A DNA stretch of 64,000 bases from an uncultured Eubacteriales bacterium (GCA_948543815.1 CAOVHW010000004.1:36681-100680), one strand, 5' to 3'. Positions 55,342 to 64,000 are shown, counted from the stretch's first letter. Notes: generated by a model not told the origin, from the sequence alone. Translations and numbers: made by a program.

Positions 55342-56508
55342 TCATATTAGATTTTTTAATTGAAAAATTTGTTTTTCGGTAAATCCATTAGATATTAATT
55401 TGTCATATAATTCATTGCCGATAGAGCTCGCATAATCATTTTTAGAATAATTATTAATTTCTTGCCAGTCATTTTCATTTAAAGAATTTAATAATGTTTT
55501 GAGATCTGCATTTTCATTTTTATTTAATTCATTCATAAAAAAAGTTTGAGCTTCTTCAAAATCTGCTTTTTCTCCTGAATCTGCATTTAATTGCTCATTA
55601 AAATTTTCATCTTTGCCTAATAATCTGCTGGCAAAAAGAAACATTGCAGGCAAATCTATTTTAATTAAAGCGGCATGAGAAAAAATAAGTGGTTCTTTAA
55701 ATTCGTGACCATCTGCATCTATTTTAGTAATTTCTCTTGCAACACAAGTTTGAAAAATACCATCTTTTACCATTCTTTGCATTATATTAAAATATGAACT
55801 TAAAGCAGATTTGTCTCCTTCAAAGCCGGGAACATCATGATTACCAAGAAGAAATGTTACTTTACCAGGAATGGGATTACTTTTTTGTAAATGCGATAAA
55901 TAATTAATAGTTGCGAGATTATGTTGAGATTCAGGTCCTCTATCAATGTAATCACCTAAGCAAATTATTTCACCTTTAAAATTTGGATTTAGTTCCATGT
56001 ATGGAATAGCGACTATTCTATCTTTTTCAGATATATTTTCATTAATAGTAGGATCATAATTATCATGAATTAATTCTCCATTATCATGTTTAAATTTAAT
56101 TTCAGCAATTTTTTCTTTGTTATCATAAATTTCATCTTTGTCTAAATTATAATATACAACTTTATTTGGGTCTATTATGACTGCACCTGCTAGCGCAAGT
56201 TGTCCTAAAAAAGAAATATTATCTCCATGATAATCGGATGCTATTGAATAACAATTTTCTTGTAAAGCAATTTGATCGTCAGCTATATCAGATTTACTAT
56301 TTTTTACTAAATTATGCGATTTATTTACTGCTTCTTTTACAGCTAATCCAATATTTTGAGCATGTTCGATTGGCTTGCTATTACTATTTTTCAAATTAAA
56401 TGCAGCATTGTCTCTAAGGCTTTGATTGAACCAAGGGCTATCATAAGTTTTTACTTCAAACGAAATATTATATTTTTCGTCATTTAATAATTCTGCAACT
56501 TCAGCCAT
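55342..56508 (-). CDS. PPP-type Ser/Thr protein phosphatase, N-terminal part ending at TGA
   Basis: This is a metallophosphoesterase of the eukaryote-like PPP family. Metal and phosphate motifs are in order: D-Y-H-G (92-95), G-D-Y-I-D-R-G (185-191), G-N-H-D (222-225), and F-S-H-A (His278). The frame ends at K-N-L-I, then TGA. PPP enzymes carry L-[LI]-W-[SN]-D at this place, so the TGA occupies the conserved Trp position. The remaining ligand motif G-H-T lies beyond it. A PPP core without it should be inactive. The start is ATG 56508, with AAAGGAG upstream; a longer frame start lacks one. A consensus promoter precedes it, arguing that the gene is still expressed. Confidence 0.85.
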   Translation of the reverse strand: MAEVAELLNDEKYNISFEVKTYDSPWFNQSLRDNAAFNLKNSNSKPIEHAQNIGLAVKEAVNKSHNLVKNSKSDIADDQIALQENCYSIASDYHGDNISFLGQLALAGAVIIDPNKVVYYNLDKDEIYDNKEKIAEIKFKHDNGELIHDNYDPTINENISEKDRIVAIPYMELNPNFKGEIICLGDYIDRGPESQHNLATINYLSHLQKSNPIPGKVTFLLGNHDVPGFEGDKSALSSYFNIMQRMVKDGIFQTCVAREITKIDADGHEFKEPLIFSHAALIKIDLPAMFLFASRLLGKDENFNEQLNADSGEKADFEEAQTFFMNELNKNENADLKTLLNSLNENDWQEINNYSKNDYASSIGNELYDKLISNGFTEKQIFQLKNLI

Positions 56509-56539
56509 AATAATCAGCTCCTTTAACATTAATGTAATA

Positions 56540-56568
56540 ATTATACAAAATTACAATTTGATTGTCAA
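56540..56568 (-). promoter_or_regulatory. consensus promoter of the interrupted phosphatase gene
   Basis: On the minus strand TTGACA (56563-56568), 17 nt, TATAAT (56540-56545): a perfect housekeeping-sigma promoter, 32 nt before the start codon. Confidence 0.88.
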
Positions 56569-56668
56569 TGAAAATTTATACCAAATCTAATTTTATGAAA
56601 AAAATTTGCATTGAAAAGAAATTTATTGTAATATTGTGGTGATGTTATTATTTAAGAAGGTGTATGGA

Positions 56669-57943
56669 TTGCGATACGAAAGAAATTTAAAGAAATTTTT
56701 TTCCATCGTTTTTAGTATTGTTGGTGGATTTATATTAGTAGCCATATTTTTTTTATTGAGCTATAATTTTTTCACAAAATTTATAAATACAAAAGATATT
56801 GACAAAAAAAATACGAATGAAAATCAATCAAGTATTATAGACAAAATTTTTTTACCGCCAAAAAAAACGAAATTTTTAGTATTAGGATTAGATCAAAATG
56901 AACTATTAGCTGACTCAATATTTGTTGGATGTTTTGAGCGCGATACGCATAAAATAAATATTGTTTCGATTCCACGCGATACATATATAAAAATGTCGTC
57001 AGAAACTATTAAAGAATTACATAGTTTAGGGAGATATCCGCCATCGACTGGCGTGATGAAAATAAATGCGGTGCATTCGTATGCCGGAAAAAATTATGGT
57101 AATGAATATTCTAAAAAACAAATTGAAGAATTATTGAATATAAAAATTGACTATTATGCCGCAGTAAATATTTCAGCGTTTCGAAAAATAGTTGATGATG
57201 TTGGCGGAATTTATATGGATATTCCAAAGGGCGGTTTGCATTACGATGACCCAACTCAAAATTTACATATACATATTCCTGAGGGTCGACAGCTTTTAGA
57301 TGGAAAAATGGCGGAAGGAGTTGTACGCTTTCGAAAAAGTTATAAGCGTGCCGATTTACAACGTATAGAAGTTCAGCAACAATTTATGAAAGAATTTTTT
57401 ACGCAAGTATTGAATAAAAAAACGATATTAAATAATTTGTCAAGCTTTTTAACAACATTTTTAAAGTCAGTTCAAACAGATTTTGGGATTGAAGATTTGC
57501 CAAAATATTTACGTTATGTGAACAAATTTGATTCAGATAGTATAAGTTTTTATACATTACCGGGAATGCCAAAAATGATTAACGGCGCTTCGTATTTTTT
57601 AAATGATAAAGAAGAAACGACAAAATTAGTTGACGAAATTTTCTATTCGAGTGGCAAAAAAGATTCTAATATCGATTATAAGATACAAATTTTAAATGGA
57701 AGCGATAAAGATGGTTTGGCAAAACAAAAAAAAGAATTGCTGGAGAAAAATAAGTTTAATGTTGTTGACGTCGGCGATTATACGGGCAAAAAAATTTATG
57801 ATACGCGCATTATGGTAAAAGAAAAATGGCTTGGCGAAGATTTAAAAAAATATTTCACTAATCCGGTAATTCAAGTTGATGAAAAAATTCCTGACGATTA
57901 TAATGTAATAATAATTACGGGGCTTGGCGAAAAATTTAATTAA
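56669..57943 (+). CDS. LCP-family (LytR-CpsA-Psr) wall glycopolymer ligase
   Basis: This membrane enzyme transfers undecaprenyl-linked glycopolymers to peptidoglycan. It has one N-terminal membrane segment (about 13-36), then the LCP domain (L-V-L-G-L-D, S-I-P-R-D-T near 110, and the Arg-rich R-F-R-K-S-Y-K-R-A-D-L-Q-R, whose basic residues bind pyrophosphate), and a C-terminal LytR_C domain (I-Q-I-L-N-G-S, about 330-420). The frame is open to 56636, but TTG 56669 has AGAAGGTG at the correct distance, giving 424 aa. Divergent from the phosphatase gene; ended by a terminator. Confidence 0.9.
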   Translation: MRYERNLKKFFSIVFSIVGGFILVAIFFLLSYNFFTKFINTKDIDKKNTNENQSSIIDKIFLPPKKTKFLVLGLDQNELLADSIFVGCFERDTHKINIVSIPRDTYIKMSSETIKELHSLGRYPPSTGVMKINAVHSYAGKNYGNEYSKKQIEELLNIKIDYYAAVNISAFRKIVDDVGGIYMDIPKGGLHYDDPTQNLHIHIPEGRQLLDGKMAEGVVRFRKSYKRADLQRIEVQQQFMKEFFTQVLNKKTILNNLSSFLTTFLKSVQTDFGIEDLPKYLRYVNKFDSDSISFYTLPGMPKMINGASYFLNDKEETTKLVDEIFYSSGKKDSNIDYKIQILNGSDKDGLAKQKKELLEKNKFNVVDVGDYTGKKIYDTRIMVKEKWLGEDLKKYFTNPVIQVDEKIPDDYNVIIITGLGEKFN

Positions 57944-57977
57944 AAAAAAACGATGAATATTTTTCATCGTTTTTTTT
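57943..57977. terminator. bidirectional terminator after the LCP gene
   Basis: A 15-bp stem with ACGATGAA/TTCATCGT core (57943-57957 with 57963-57977), A and T runs on both sides, between convergent genes. Confidence 0.9.
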
Positions 57978-57992
57978 ATTTGAGAAATAAAT

Positions 57993-58895
57993 TTATTTTT
58001 TGTGAAAAAGAAAATTTTTTATGTCAAGAAACATTGATGGCGGCGGGCAATTTACTTCCAATCCGTTAAATTTTATTTTATATGCATGTAAAAGTTGATA
58101 GCGCAAATTAAATTTTTGTTTAAAAAATAAATTTGTTTTAGGGTCGCCATATTTCGTATCGCCAATTATCGGATGATTAATACTTTGTAAATGCGCACGA
58201 ATTTGATGAGATTTTCCAGTAATTAATTTTATTTCGAGTAAAGTAAATTTGTCAGTATATTCAATTGGTTTATATTGTGTCAAAATTTTTTTACCAATGC
58301 CATTTTGATTTATTTCAGATTTATTAGTGAGGTTATTTTTTGTTATATAGCTTTCAATTTGTCCAGATTTATTTATTTTTCCCTTAACGATTGTCAAATA
58401 ATATTTACCAAGCAAATTTTGTGCGATATCGTTATTCATTTTTTGTAGTGCCAAAAAATTTTTTGCACAAATAATTAAACCACTTGTATTTCTATCAAGA
58501 CGATTACAAATCCAAATATTATCGCCGTACAAATTATATAAACGATTTAAAAGTGTGTCATTGTCAAATTTATTTTGCGGCTGAGAGAGAATACCGGACG
58601 GTTTTTCACATATCAAAATATTTTGATCTTCATATAAAATTTTTAAAGGTTTAGTTGATTTTATTTTACAAATTTTTTTTTGAAATTTGTTTATTGTTTC
58701 ATCAGATAGATATAAGAAAATTTGGTCATTGGGATTTAAAATTTCATTTCCATTAGCGGCTTTGTCATTTAATTTAATATTTTTTTTGCGCAACATTTTA
58801 TATATGAAAGATTTTGTGGCGGCGTTTAAAAATTTCATAAGGAATTTATCGAGACGTTGGTTTGAATTTTCTCTTTCGACTATCAATTTTTTCAT
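57993..58895 (-). CDS. RluA/RluD-family pseudouridine synthase
   Basis: This is an rRNA pseudouridine synthase of 300 aa. It has an N-terminal S4 RNA-binding domain (R-L-D-K-F-L-M-K-F-L) and the catalytic motif N-R-L-D-R-N-T-S-G-L near residue 136, with Asp as nucleophile. The C-terminal block G-K-S-H-Q-I-R-A-H-L is that of RluA-type enzymes. RluC or RluD specificity cannot be told. ATG follows TTAGGAGA. It lies 11 nt behind rsmI on the same strand, so cotranscribed with that other rRNA-modification gene. Confidence 0.93.
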   Translation of the reverse strand: MKKLIVERENSNQRLDKFLMKFLNAATKSFIYKMLRKKNIKLNDKAANGNEILNPNDQIFLYLSDETINKFQKKICKIKSTKPLKILYEDQNILICEKPSGILSQPQNKFDNDTLLNRLYNLYGDNIWICNRLDRNTSGLIICAKNFLALQKMNNDIAQNLLGKYYLTIVKGKINKSGQIESYITKNNLTNKSEINQNGIGKKILTQYKPIEYTDKFTLLEIKLITGKSHQIRAHLQSINHPIIGDTKYGDPKTNLFFKQKFNLRYQLLHAYKIKFNGLEVNCPPPSMFLDIKNFLFHKK

Positions 58896-58906
58896 AAATT
58901 AATCTC

Positions 58907-59719
58907 CTAAGATTTGTGGACAACAGAATAGACTTGGCTTTTAGAGATATTTCGATCGCGCGCAACATTTTTTATTGCAGATTTTAAATCATAATTATTT
59001 TGCAAATAAAATTTTACATGCTCAGCAATAGACATTTCATCAAAATTTTCATCATTTTTAGCGCCATATAGTAAAATTACATATTCACCACGCGGTGGAT
59101 TTTCAGTCAAAAATTTTATTGTTTCATCAATTGTTCCATAAAAAATTTCTTCATGTATCTTTGTCAATTCACGCGCTAAAAATAAATTTCTATCTTCAAG
59201 TTCATTGGATAAAAATTGTAAAGTTTTTAATAATCGATGCGGTGCTTCATAAATAAGTGTCGGTCGTTTTTCGTATTTTATTCTGTTTATGAATTCAGCA
59301 CGTTTTTTTTGTTCAATAAATCCTTCGAAGACAAATTGTTTTGTATTTAAACCTGAAAGTGCAATTGCAGTTGTAAAAGCTGAGGGGCCCGGAATAATTT
59401 CAACATCAAAAGAATTTTCACGTGCAAACACAACTAAATCAGCGCCAGGATCTGAAATACATGGCATTCCGGCATCACTTACATATGCAACATTTTTTCC
59501 GCTATTTAATAATTTTAAAATGTTTTCGCCGGCAATTTTTTTGTTATGTTCATGATAGCTTACAAGTTTTTTTTTGATGCCATAAAAATTTAACAATTTA
59601 AGTGTTTGGCGTGTGTCCTCACAAGCAATTATGTCAACTTCTTTTAAAATTTCAAGGCAACGTATTGTAATATCTTTGATATTACCAATTGGTGTTCCGC
59701 AAATGAAAAGTTTACTCAC
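58907..59719 (-). CDS. rsmI: 16S rRNA (cytidine-1402-2'-O)-methyltransferase
   Basis: RsmI methylates the ribose of C1402 in the decoding centre with SAM. The 270-aa tetrapyrrole-methylase-fold protein has C-G-T-P-I-G-N-I at the N-terminus, E-D-T-R-Q-T, and the SAM site S-D-A-G-M-P-C-I-S-D-P-G. It also has P-G-P-S-A and a C-terminal helical domain with S-K-S-Q-V-Y. The start is GTG at 59719 after AGAGGTAA. The RluA-type gene follows directly; the stalk-protein terminator lies upstream. Confidence 0.95.
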   Translation of the reverse strand: MSKLFICGTPIGNIKDITIRCLEILKEVDIIACEDTRQTLKLLNFYGIKKKLVSYHEHNKKIAGENILKLLNSGKNVAYVSDAGMPCISDPGADLVVFARENSFDVEIIPGPSAFTTAIALSGLNTKQFVFEGFIEQKKRAEFINRIKYEKRPTLIYEAPHRLLKTLQFLSNELEDRNLFLARELTKIHEEIFYGTIDETIKFLTENPPRGEYVILLYGAKNDENFDEMSIAEHVKFYLQNNYDLKSAIKNVARDRNISKSQVYSVVHKS

Positions 59720-59744
59720 ATTAATTACCTCTTTTAAATTTCAT

Positions 59745-59771
59745 AAAAAAAACCGCTCACGCGGTTTTTTT
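59745..59771 (-). terminator. terminator of the stalk-protein gene
   Basis: Stem AAAACCGC/GCGGTTTT with TCAC loop, A run on one side and T run on the other; works on either strand. Confidence 0.85.
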
Positions 59772-59816
59772 ATTAAATTTTATTCATTAATTTCAATTTT
59801 GTTATCTTCAGATTTA

Positions 59817-60617
59817 TTAGTTATTTTCAGTTTCTGTTTTTAAATAACTGTCAATGAAAGTCGATGGAACATAAAGTGTACTGTCTTGTAGTTCTGCTGG
59901 TTTGTCAAGTTTTTTTGTTGAATTTCCATTTATTATTAAATCATAATCCAATTTTGAATCAACTAAAATTTTAATAACTGTTGAATCTTTTGACAAAATT
60001 GCTTTTGATGGTTCGAAATCTTTTTTTTGCTCCCAATCGACTTTCCAACCTAATTTTTCTGCATTAACGCGAAGCGGAATCATTGTAATTTCAACTGATG
60101 GTGTATCATCATCTGTTTTTGGTTCTTCTTTTTGAGCTTTTTCAAATTCAGATTTTTCAATTTCAGAGTTTGCTTTTATATCAACAAAATATTCAAATAA
60201 ATCACTTGTAAAATCTTTTTCGATATTAATTGAAATTTTTGCGTAGTTGTTTACACTTTCATCAACTTCAAATTTTAAAATATTTTCGTCGTAATCATCA
60301 GAAGATTTTAAACTTAACTGTGAAACAGTTTTGTCAATATCGCTCAAAATTTTATTTGATAATTCTGGCATATTTCCGATAACCGGATATGAACCGATAA
60401 TTCTATTATTGTTATCAATATAAATTTGACTAATATAATTTAAATTTTCTACTGCACTTATTAATACTGGTTTATTTTCTTGTGTCTCATTTATCTCTTG
60501 AACTTCATTGATTAATTCTTGAGCAGCATCATTTGTTTCTTGAGCTTTACAAATTACCGGTGATACACTTAAAGTAACAGCAGTTAAAAATGATAAAAAC
60601 TTACTTGTATTTCTCAT
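59817..60617 (-). CDS. secreted protein with copper-amine-oxidase N-terminal-like domain
   Basis: This is a 266-aa exported protein. A signal peptide covers about 1-25 (basic start, L-S-F-L-T-A-V-T-L-S-V, then A-Q-E). The middle (60-165) is a beta-rich region of unassigned type. The end (about 180-262) has the stalk-domain pattern I-P-L-R-V-N-A-E-K-L-G-W-K-V-D-W and L-Y-V-P-S-T-F, known as copper amine oxidase N1. Such domains are surface stalks in Clostridia and Negativicutes and imply no oxidase activity. ATG follows TAGGAGGT. Divergent from pyrG. Confidence 0.82.
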   Translation of the reverse strand: MRNTSKFLSFLTAVTLSVSPVICKAQETNDAAQELINEVQEINETQENKPVLISAVENLNYISQIYIDNNNRIIGSYPVIGNMPELSNKILSDIDKTVSQLSLKSSDDYDENILKFEVDESVNNYAKISINIEKDFTSDLFEYFVDIKANSEIEKSEFEKAQKEEPKTDDDTPSVEITMIPLRVNAEKLGWKVDWEQKKDFEPSKAILSKDSTVIKILVDSKLDYDLIINGNSTKKLDKPAELQDSTLYVPSTFIDSYLKTETENN

Positions 60618-60824
60618 TTATTTTACCTCCTAAAAAAAATAAAAATTATTCAAACAACACTTGCTCATTATTTCATAAGTAAATTTTAAAATCAATGACA
60701 ATTATATTACAAAATTATTATCGCGCTTATTACTATTTTTATTCTTGCCAAATATTTAGTTGAAAATTTGAAAAAAATTTTTTGGAAATATATACTTTGA
60801 AAAAAAATATGAGGAGCGAAAATT

Positions 60825-62432
60825 ATGTCTGCTAAATATATTTTTATAACCGGCGGTGTTGTTTCCGGATTGGGTAAGGGAATTACTGCAGCATCTATCG
60901 GTAGATTATTAAAAGCGCGCGGATTAAAAGTTACCATACAAAAATTTGATCCGTACATAAATATTGATCCGGGAACGATGAGCCCGTACCAACATGGCGA
61001 AGTATTTGTAACCGATGATGGTGGCGAAACAGACTTAGATATTGGCCATTATGAAAGATTTATTGATGAAAATTTGACAAAAAATAATAATGTAACTGCT
61101 GGAAAAATATATTGGGAAGTTTTGAATAAAGAACGTAAAGGTGAATTCTTAGGCCAAACAGTACAAGTTATCCCACATGTTACAAATGCGATTAAAGAAA
61201 AAATTTTTTTTACTGCAAAAGAAACTGCATCTGATGTGATAATAACGGAAATTGGCGGAACAGTTGGCGATATGGAAAGTCAACCGTTTTTGGAAGCGAT
61301 TAGGCAAACAGCATTTGAAGTTGGCCGTGAAAATATTTTATACATACATTTGACATTGATACCGTATTTAGAAAAGTCGGGCGAGATGAAAACGAAACCA
61401 AGCCAGCATTCCGTAAAAGAATTATTATCACTGGGTATTCAACCGGATATAATTATTTGTCGTACCGAAAAAAATATTTCTGATGATATGCGGGAAAAGT
61501 TGGCACTATTTTGTAATGTTGAAAAAAAATGCGTCATAGAAAATATTGATTGTGATTCAATTTATGAAGTTCCATTGCTGTTGGAGCAAGAAAATTTAGC
61601 ACAAATTATTTGTGAGAAATTATCATTGCCACAAAAAAATCCTCAGCTTACAGATTGGAAAAATTATGTGCAAAAATTAAAATTGCTATCGAATGAAATT
61701 AATATTGCAATTGTTGGGAAATATGTGAGATTGCACGACGCATATTTTTCTATTATTGAAGCTTTAAATCACGCCGGCGTTTATAATAGTACGAAAGTAA
61801 AAATAAAATGGATTGATTCGCAAATTTTGGAATCGGAATCACCGGAAAAGTTTTTGTCAGATGTAAACGGGATAATTGTTCCCGGTGGATTTGGTAAGCG
61901 TGGTGTAAATGGGAAAATTAATGCAATTAAGTTTGCACGTGAAAATAAAATTCCATTCTTAGGAATTTGTTTAGGTATGCAGTGTGCAGCAATTGAATTT
62001 GCACAAAATGTTGCAAAAATTCCTGATGCATATAGTGCAGAATTTATTGTTAATTGTCAGAATCCTATAATTGATATTATGGCTGACCAAAAAAGTATTG
62101 ATAATAAAGGTGGGACAATGCGACTCGGGAAATATCCGTGCGCTATTGAAAAAAATACGCTTGCGTATGAAATTTATAGTAAAGAATTAATTTATGAACG
62201 TCATCGCCATCGTTTTGAGTTCAATAATTTTTATCGTGAGAAATTAATTGAAAATGGTTTGAAATTTTCAGGCTTATCACCTGATAAAAAACTTGTTGAG
62301 ATAATAGAATTGGATCGGAATATCCATCCATGGTTTATTGGCGTACAATTTCATCCAGAATTAAAATCGCGACCAAATTTACCGCATCCATTGTTTGTTA
62401 ATTTAGTTAAGCAAGCATTGAAAAATTTATAA
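60825..62432 (+). CDS. pyrG: CTP synthase
   Basis: PyrG aminates UTP to CTP with ATP and glutamine. The synthetase domain (1-270) has the P-loop-like [10 protein letters not shown] and the [10 protein letters not shown] block. The class I glutaminase domain has P-G-G-F-G-K-R-G, the nucleophile Cys in L-G-I-C-L-G-M-Q near residue 384, and H-P-E-L near 515. At 535 aa it has full length. ATG follows GAGGAGCG. It is monocistronic with a strong terminator. With dcd and cdsA it defines cytidine nucleotide use in this window. Confidence 0.97.
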   Translation: MSAKYIFITGGVVSGLGKGITAASIGRLLKARGLKVTIQKFDPYINIDPGTMSPYQHGEVFVTDDGGETDLDIGHYERFIDENLTKNNNVTAGKIYWEVLNKERKGEFLGQTVQVIPHVTNAIKEKIFFTAKETASDVIITEIGGTVGDMESQPFLEAIRQTAFEVGRENILYIHLTLIPYLEKSGEMKTKPSQHSVKELLSLGIQPDIIICRTEKNISDDMREKLALFCNVEKKCVIENIDCDSIYEVPLLLEQENLAQIICEKLSLPQKNPQLTDWKNYVQKLKLLSNEINIAIVGKYVRLHDAYFSIIEALNHAGVYNSTKVKIKWIDSQILESESPEKFLSDVNGIIVPGGFGKRGVNGKINAIKFARENKIPFLGICLGMQCAAIEFAQNVAKIPDAYSAEFIVNCQNPIIDIMADQKSIDNKGGTMRLGKYPCAIEKNTLAYEIYSKELIYERHRHRFEFNNFYREKLIENGLKFSGLSPDKKLVEIIELDRNIHPWFIGVQFHPELKSRPNLPHPLFVNLVKQALKNL

Positions 62433-62460
62433 TTGCTGTTATGAAAAAGTTACAAAAAAT

Positions 62461-62493
62461 AAATCTCACTTTGATTTAAAGTGAGATTTTTTT
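62461..62493 (+). terminator. intrinsic terminator of pyrG
   Basis: A 12-bp stem AAATCTCACTTT/AAAGTGAGATTT with a 5-nt loop followed by T-rich sequence. Confidence 0.9.
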
Positions 62494-62611
62494 ATTAAAT
62501 CATGAAAAAATTTTAATTGTAAATCCATCGTAAAAAGATTAATTGAAGTTAGTTTAAAATTTTAATTTGGTTTAATGGAAAATATTATATTACATTTTTA
62601 CTTGACTTTTC

Positions 62612-62641
62612 ATGTAATTATTTTGTAAAATAAACTTATTA
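62612..62641 (+). promoter_or_regulatory. promoter of the edge repeat-protein gene
   Basis: TTGACT (62612-62617), 18-nt spacer, TAAAAT (62636-62641), 53 nt before the start codon. Confidence 0.65.
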
Positions 62642-62694
62642 TCTTATTGTTGTTTATTATAAATTTTTATTGAATGTTGTAAGGAGGGATTGTT

Positions 62695-64000
62695 ATGAGT
62701 AAGAATGATGAAAATAAATTATTAGAATACAAGGATGCATTAACAGACGTATATATAGATGAAGTAGAATTTAGTATGTGGCCGCATACATATGAATATT
62801 TTCGCGATATTATTGACAAAAATATATTTGCTGGTAAAACAGTAGATGAGTGTAAGCAAATAGCGAATAGGGCATTAAGATGTGTTCTTAAATTAAGACG
62901 AATTTGTCCAAATTATAAATACTATTTATTGTCAGATTTTTTTTTAGGACGTGTGCCTGGTAAGCTAGATAATATAAATAAACGTCTAGAAATATTAGAA
63001 GCAGAGACATATAAGCAGGAGCTAGCTATTAAAATCAAAGATAAAGTAAAAGATTCTAGGAAAGCTAATATGCTTATTAATTATGCAAGTAGGCGTCTTA
63101 ATGGAAAAACACTAGATGAATGTAAGAAAATAGGGGGGGAAATATTTGAAAAAATCAAAAATTCAAATAATATAAAAATAGATTATTATATTGAAATATT
63201 AGATGATAATTTAAATATTGATGAGGTATTGAAGGATTCAAGAGTGCGTGGCATAAAAATGGATACAAAAAATTATGATAATAATAAAAATAAATATGAA
63301 GTAAGTGATTATTTTTTAAGTAACATTCCCGGATACGTAGTGAATTCAGATTCAGGAGAGCATGTCCGCCTTCATAGCGGTTGGCTTTTAGATTTGGATG
63401 GAGATTTAAAAAAAAAGGTGAAATTAGTAGCTGTACAAACAACTGTTGTTAATGGAAAAGAGAAAAAAAAGGAATTTGAATTAAATATAACTGGAAAAAT
63501 GGATGACGATAAAATTAAAGATCATAGAGATGTAGGGGATTATCTTAAATATTTTAAAGACAACGATGACGAAATAGATGATGACAAGAAGGGATCAAAA
63601 GAACATAAAAATAAACGTAAAGAAGAAGTTGATGAGGATGAATATGATGAATACGATGATGATGAAATAGATGATGATGACACAAAAAGTTCAAAGAAAA
63701 ATAAGGACAAATATGGTAAAGAAAAAAATAGCAAAAGAAGAGCTAAAGTAAAAAAAATGAATGATATTGAAAAAAGCACAAAACATAGAGTGAAAGTATC
63801 TGGCAAAAGCAAGAATAAATCAGGTAGAGATGATGGCGAGGATATAGACGACGATGATGGTTCAAATAAAAAGAAAAATGATAAAGGTATTACTTTTGGT
63901 GCTGAGGGAAGAACAAAAATGAAAGATCCGAAGGATAAAGATCCAAAGGATAAAGATCCAAAGGATAAAGATCCAAAGGATAAAGATCCAAAGGATAAAG
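62695..64000 (+). CDS. unknown highly charged repeat protein, cut by the window edge
   Basis: I recognise no family. ATG 62695 follows an ideal AAGGAGGG site, and the frame is open for 435 codons to the window end. Residues 1-150 hold a duplicated module: G-K-T-V-D-E-C-K-Q-I near residue 47 and G-K-T-L-D-E-C-K-K-I near 138. Residues 190-285 are a mixed domain with T-T-V-V-N-G-K-E. Then comes a very long Asp/Glu/Lys low-complexity tract with poly-acidic patches, ending in K-D-P-K-D repeats that continue past the edge. No signal peptide or membrane segment. ATA, AGG and CTA codons are frequent compared with the housekeeping genes. Confidence 0.75.
   Translation, partial: MSKNDENKLLEYKDALTDVYIDEVEFSMWPHTYEYFRDIIDKNIFAGKTVDECKQIANRALRCVLKLRRICPNYKYYLLSDFFLGRVPGKLDNINKRLEILEAETYKQELAIKIKDKVKDSRKANMLINYASRRLNGKTLDECKKIGGEIFEKIKNSNNIKIDYYIEILDDNLNIDEVLKDSRVRGIKMDTKNYDNNKNKYEVSDYFLSNIPGYVVNSDSGEHVRLHSGWLLDLDGDLKKKVKLVAVQTTVVNGKEKKKEFELNITGKMDDDKIKDHRDVGDYLKYFKDNDDEIDDDKKGSKEHKNKRKEEVDEDEYDEYDDDEIDDDDTKSSKKNKDKYGKEKNSKRRAKVKKMNDIEKSTKHRVKVSGKSKNKSGRDDGEDIDDDDGSNKKKNDKGITFGAEGRTKMKDPKDKDPKDKDPKDKDPKDKDPKDK
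63922..64000 (+). repeat. 15-bp tandem repeat encoding K-D-P-K-D
   Basis: Five complete 15-bp units (63922-63996) and the start of a sixth reach the window edge. Units 2-5 are identical, and unit 1 has CCG for CCA. Total copy number is unknown. Confidence 0.95.

Noticed and set aside
55290..55350. Selenocysteine insertion at the phosphatase TGA
   Set aside because: The sequence just after TGA shows only a weak 4-bp ATGC/GCAT pairing, no bacterial SECIS-like hairpin, and the position matches a family Trp rather than Cys.
54148..56508. UGA reassigned to Trp in this genome
   Set aside because: TGA serves as a normal stop for other genes (for example cdsA and rseP), core proteins encode Trp with TGG, and the tRNA-Trp anticodon is CCA. 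Only the single phosphatase TGA is odd.
59760..59830. A frameshifted extension of the stalk protein (a charged N-K-S-E-D-N-K tail in another frame)
   Set aside because: The normal stop is followed at once by a second TAA in frame, and low-complexity AT-rich sequence gives such tails by chance.
63155..63812. Minus-strand frames rich in Ser, Leu and Phe near the right edge
   Set aside because: They are antisense shadows of the Asp/Lys-rich coding sequence on the plus strand, without ribosome sites.
1..64000. Prophage, insertion sequence or integrated plasmid
   Set aside because: No transposase, integrase, phage structural or replication gene was recognised; all unknown genes are isolated single units.

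Overview
The window is a 64-kb stretch of a very AT-rich bacterial chromosome (roughly a quarter to 30% G+C by eye). Genes are densely packed on both strands, the stop codons are standard, and Shine-Dalgarno sites are strong (AGGAGG, GGTGA types) with frequent TTG and GTG starts. Stage III sporulation genes (spoIIIAA-AD), a His-less HPr-like protein, an OmpR/WalR-type two-component pair, an LCP wall-ligase gene, a class A-type mreBCD-mrdA-minC cluster and a copper-amine-oxidase-N stalk protein point to Bacillota. The lineage is probably Clostridia or Negativicutes; this is inference, because no rRNA gene is present.

Layout. 1-1500: the tail of an unknown protein and tsaB. 1.6-3.7 kb: ffh-rpsP-khpA, then a 135-nt cloverleaf of perfect hairpins and a convergent tRNA-Trp. 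3.8-7.4 kb: a two-domain membrane glycosyltransferase and dcd. 7.5-9.4 kb: an unknown helical protein. 9.5-14.6 kb: the uppS-cdsA-dxr-rseP-guaB-like operon for undecaprenyl/isoprenoid and phospholipid precursors; its IMPDH-like member has lost catalytic residues. 14.7-19.2 kb: a truncated cupin gene, the HPr-like gene, leuS and an unknown gene. 19.4-23.5 kb: response regulator, histidine kinase, then spoIIIAA-AD without AE-AH. 23.6-31.5 kb: PEGA protein, rluB-type synthase, dicarboxylate/glutamate symporter, a 24-aa ORF, an unknown C-terminally anchored protein, cysS and trpS. 31.6-46.3 kb: rpoB-rpoC flanked on both sides by giant unknown proteins of 795 and 1502 aa. 46.5-54.1 kb: mreB-mreC-mreD-mrdA-minC-yqeG-glnS (cell shape, division-site selection, tRNA charging). 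54.1-56.5 kb: a PPP-type phosphatase frame interrupted by TGA. 56.6-62.4 kb: LCP protein, RluA-family synthase, rsmI, stalk protein and pyrG. 62.7 kb to the edge: a charged repeat protein that runs out of the window.

Two themes stand out. First, conserved operons are broken. ffh-rpsP-khpA lacks rimM-trmD-rplS, rpoBC lacks rplJL and rpsLG, spoIIIA stops after AD, and minC has no minD. Large proteins of no family I recognise sit at several of these breaks. Three of them (706-, 795- and 1502-codon frames) end in a membrane segment, and two share short homologous blocks in the same order. Second, coding sequences show wear in specific places. A Trp-type TGG appears to have become TAG in the cupin gene and TGA in the phosphatase gene, and an IMPDH homologue has lost its nucleophilic cysteine. 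I infer a host-associated, AT-biased lineage with a lineage-specific family of large helical proteins. No rRNA, CRISPR array, insertion sequence or prophage was seen.
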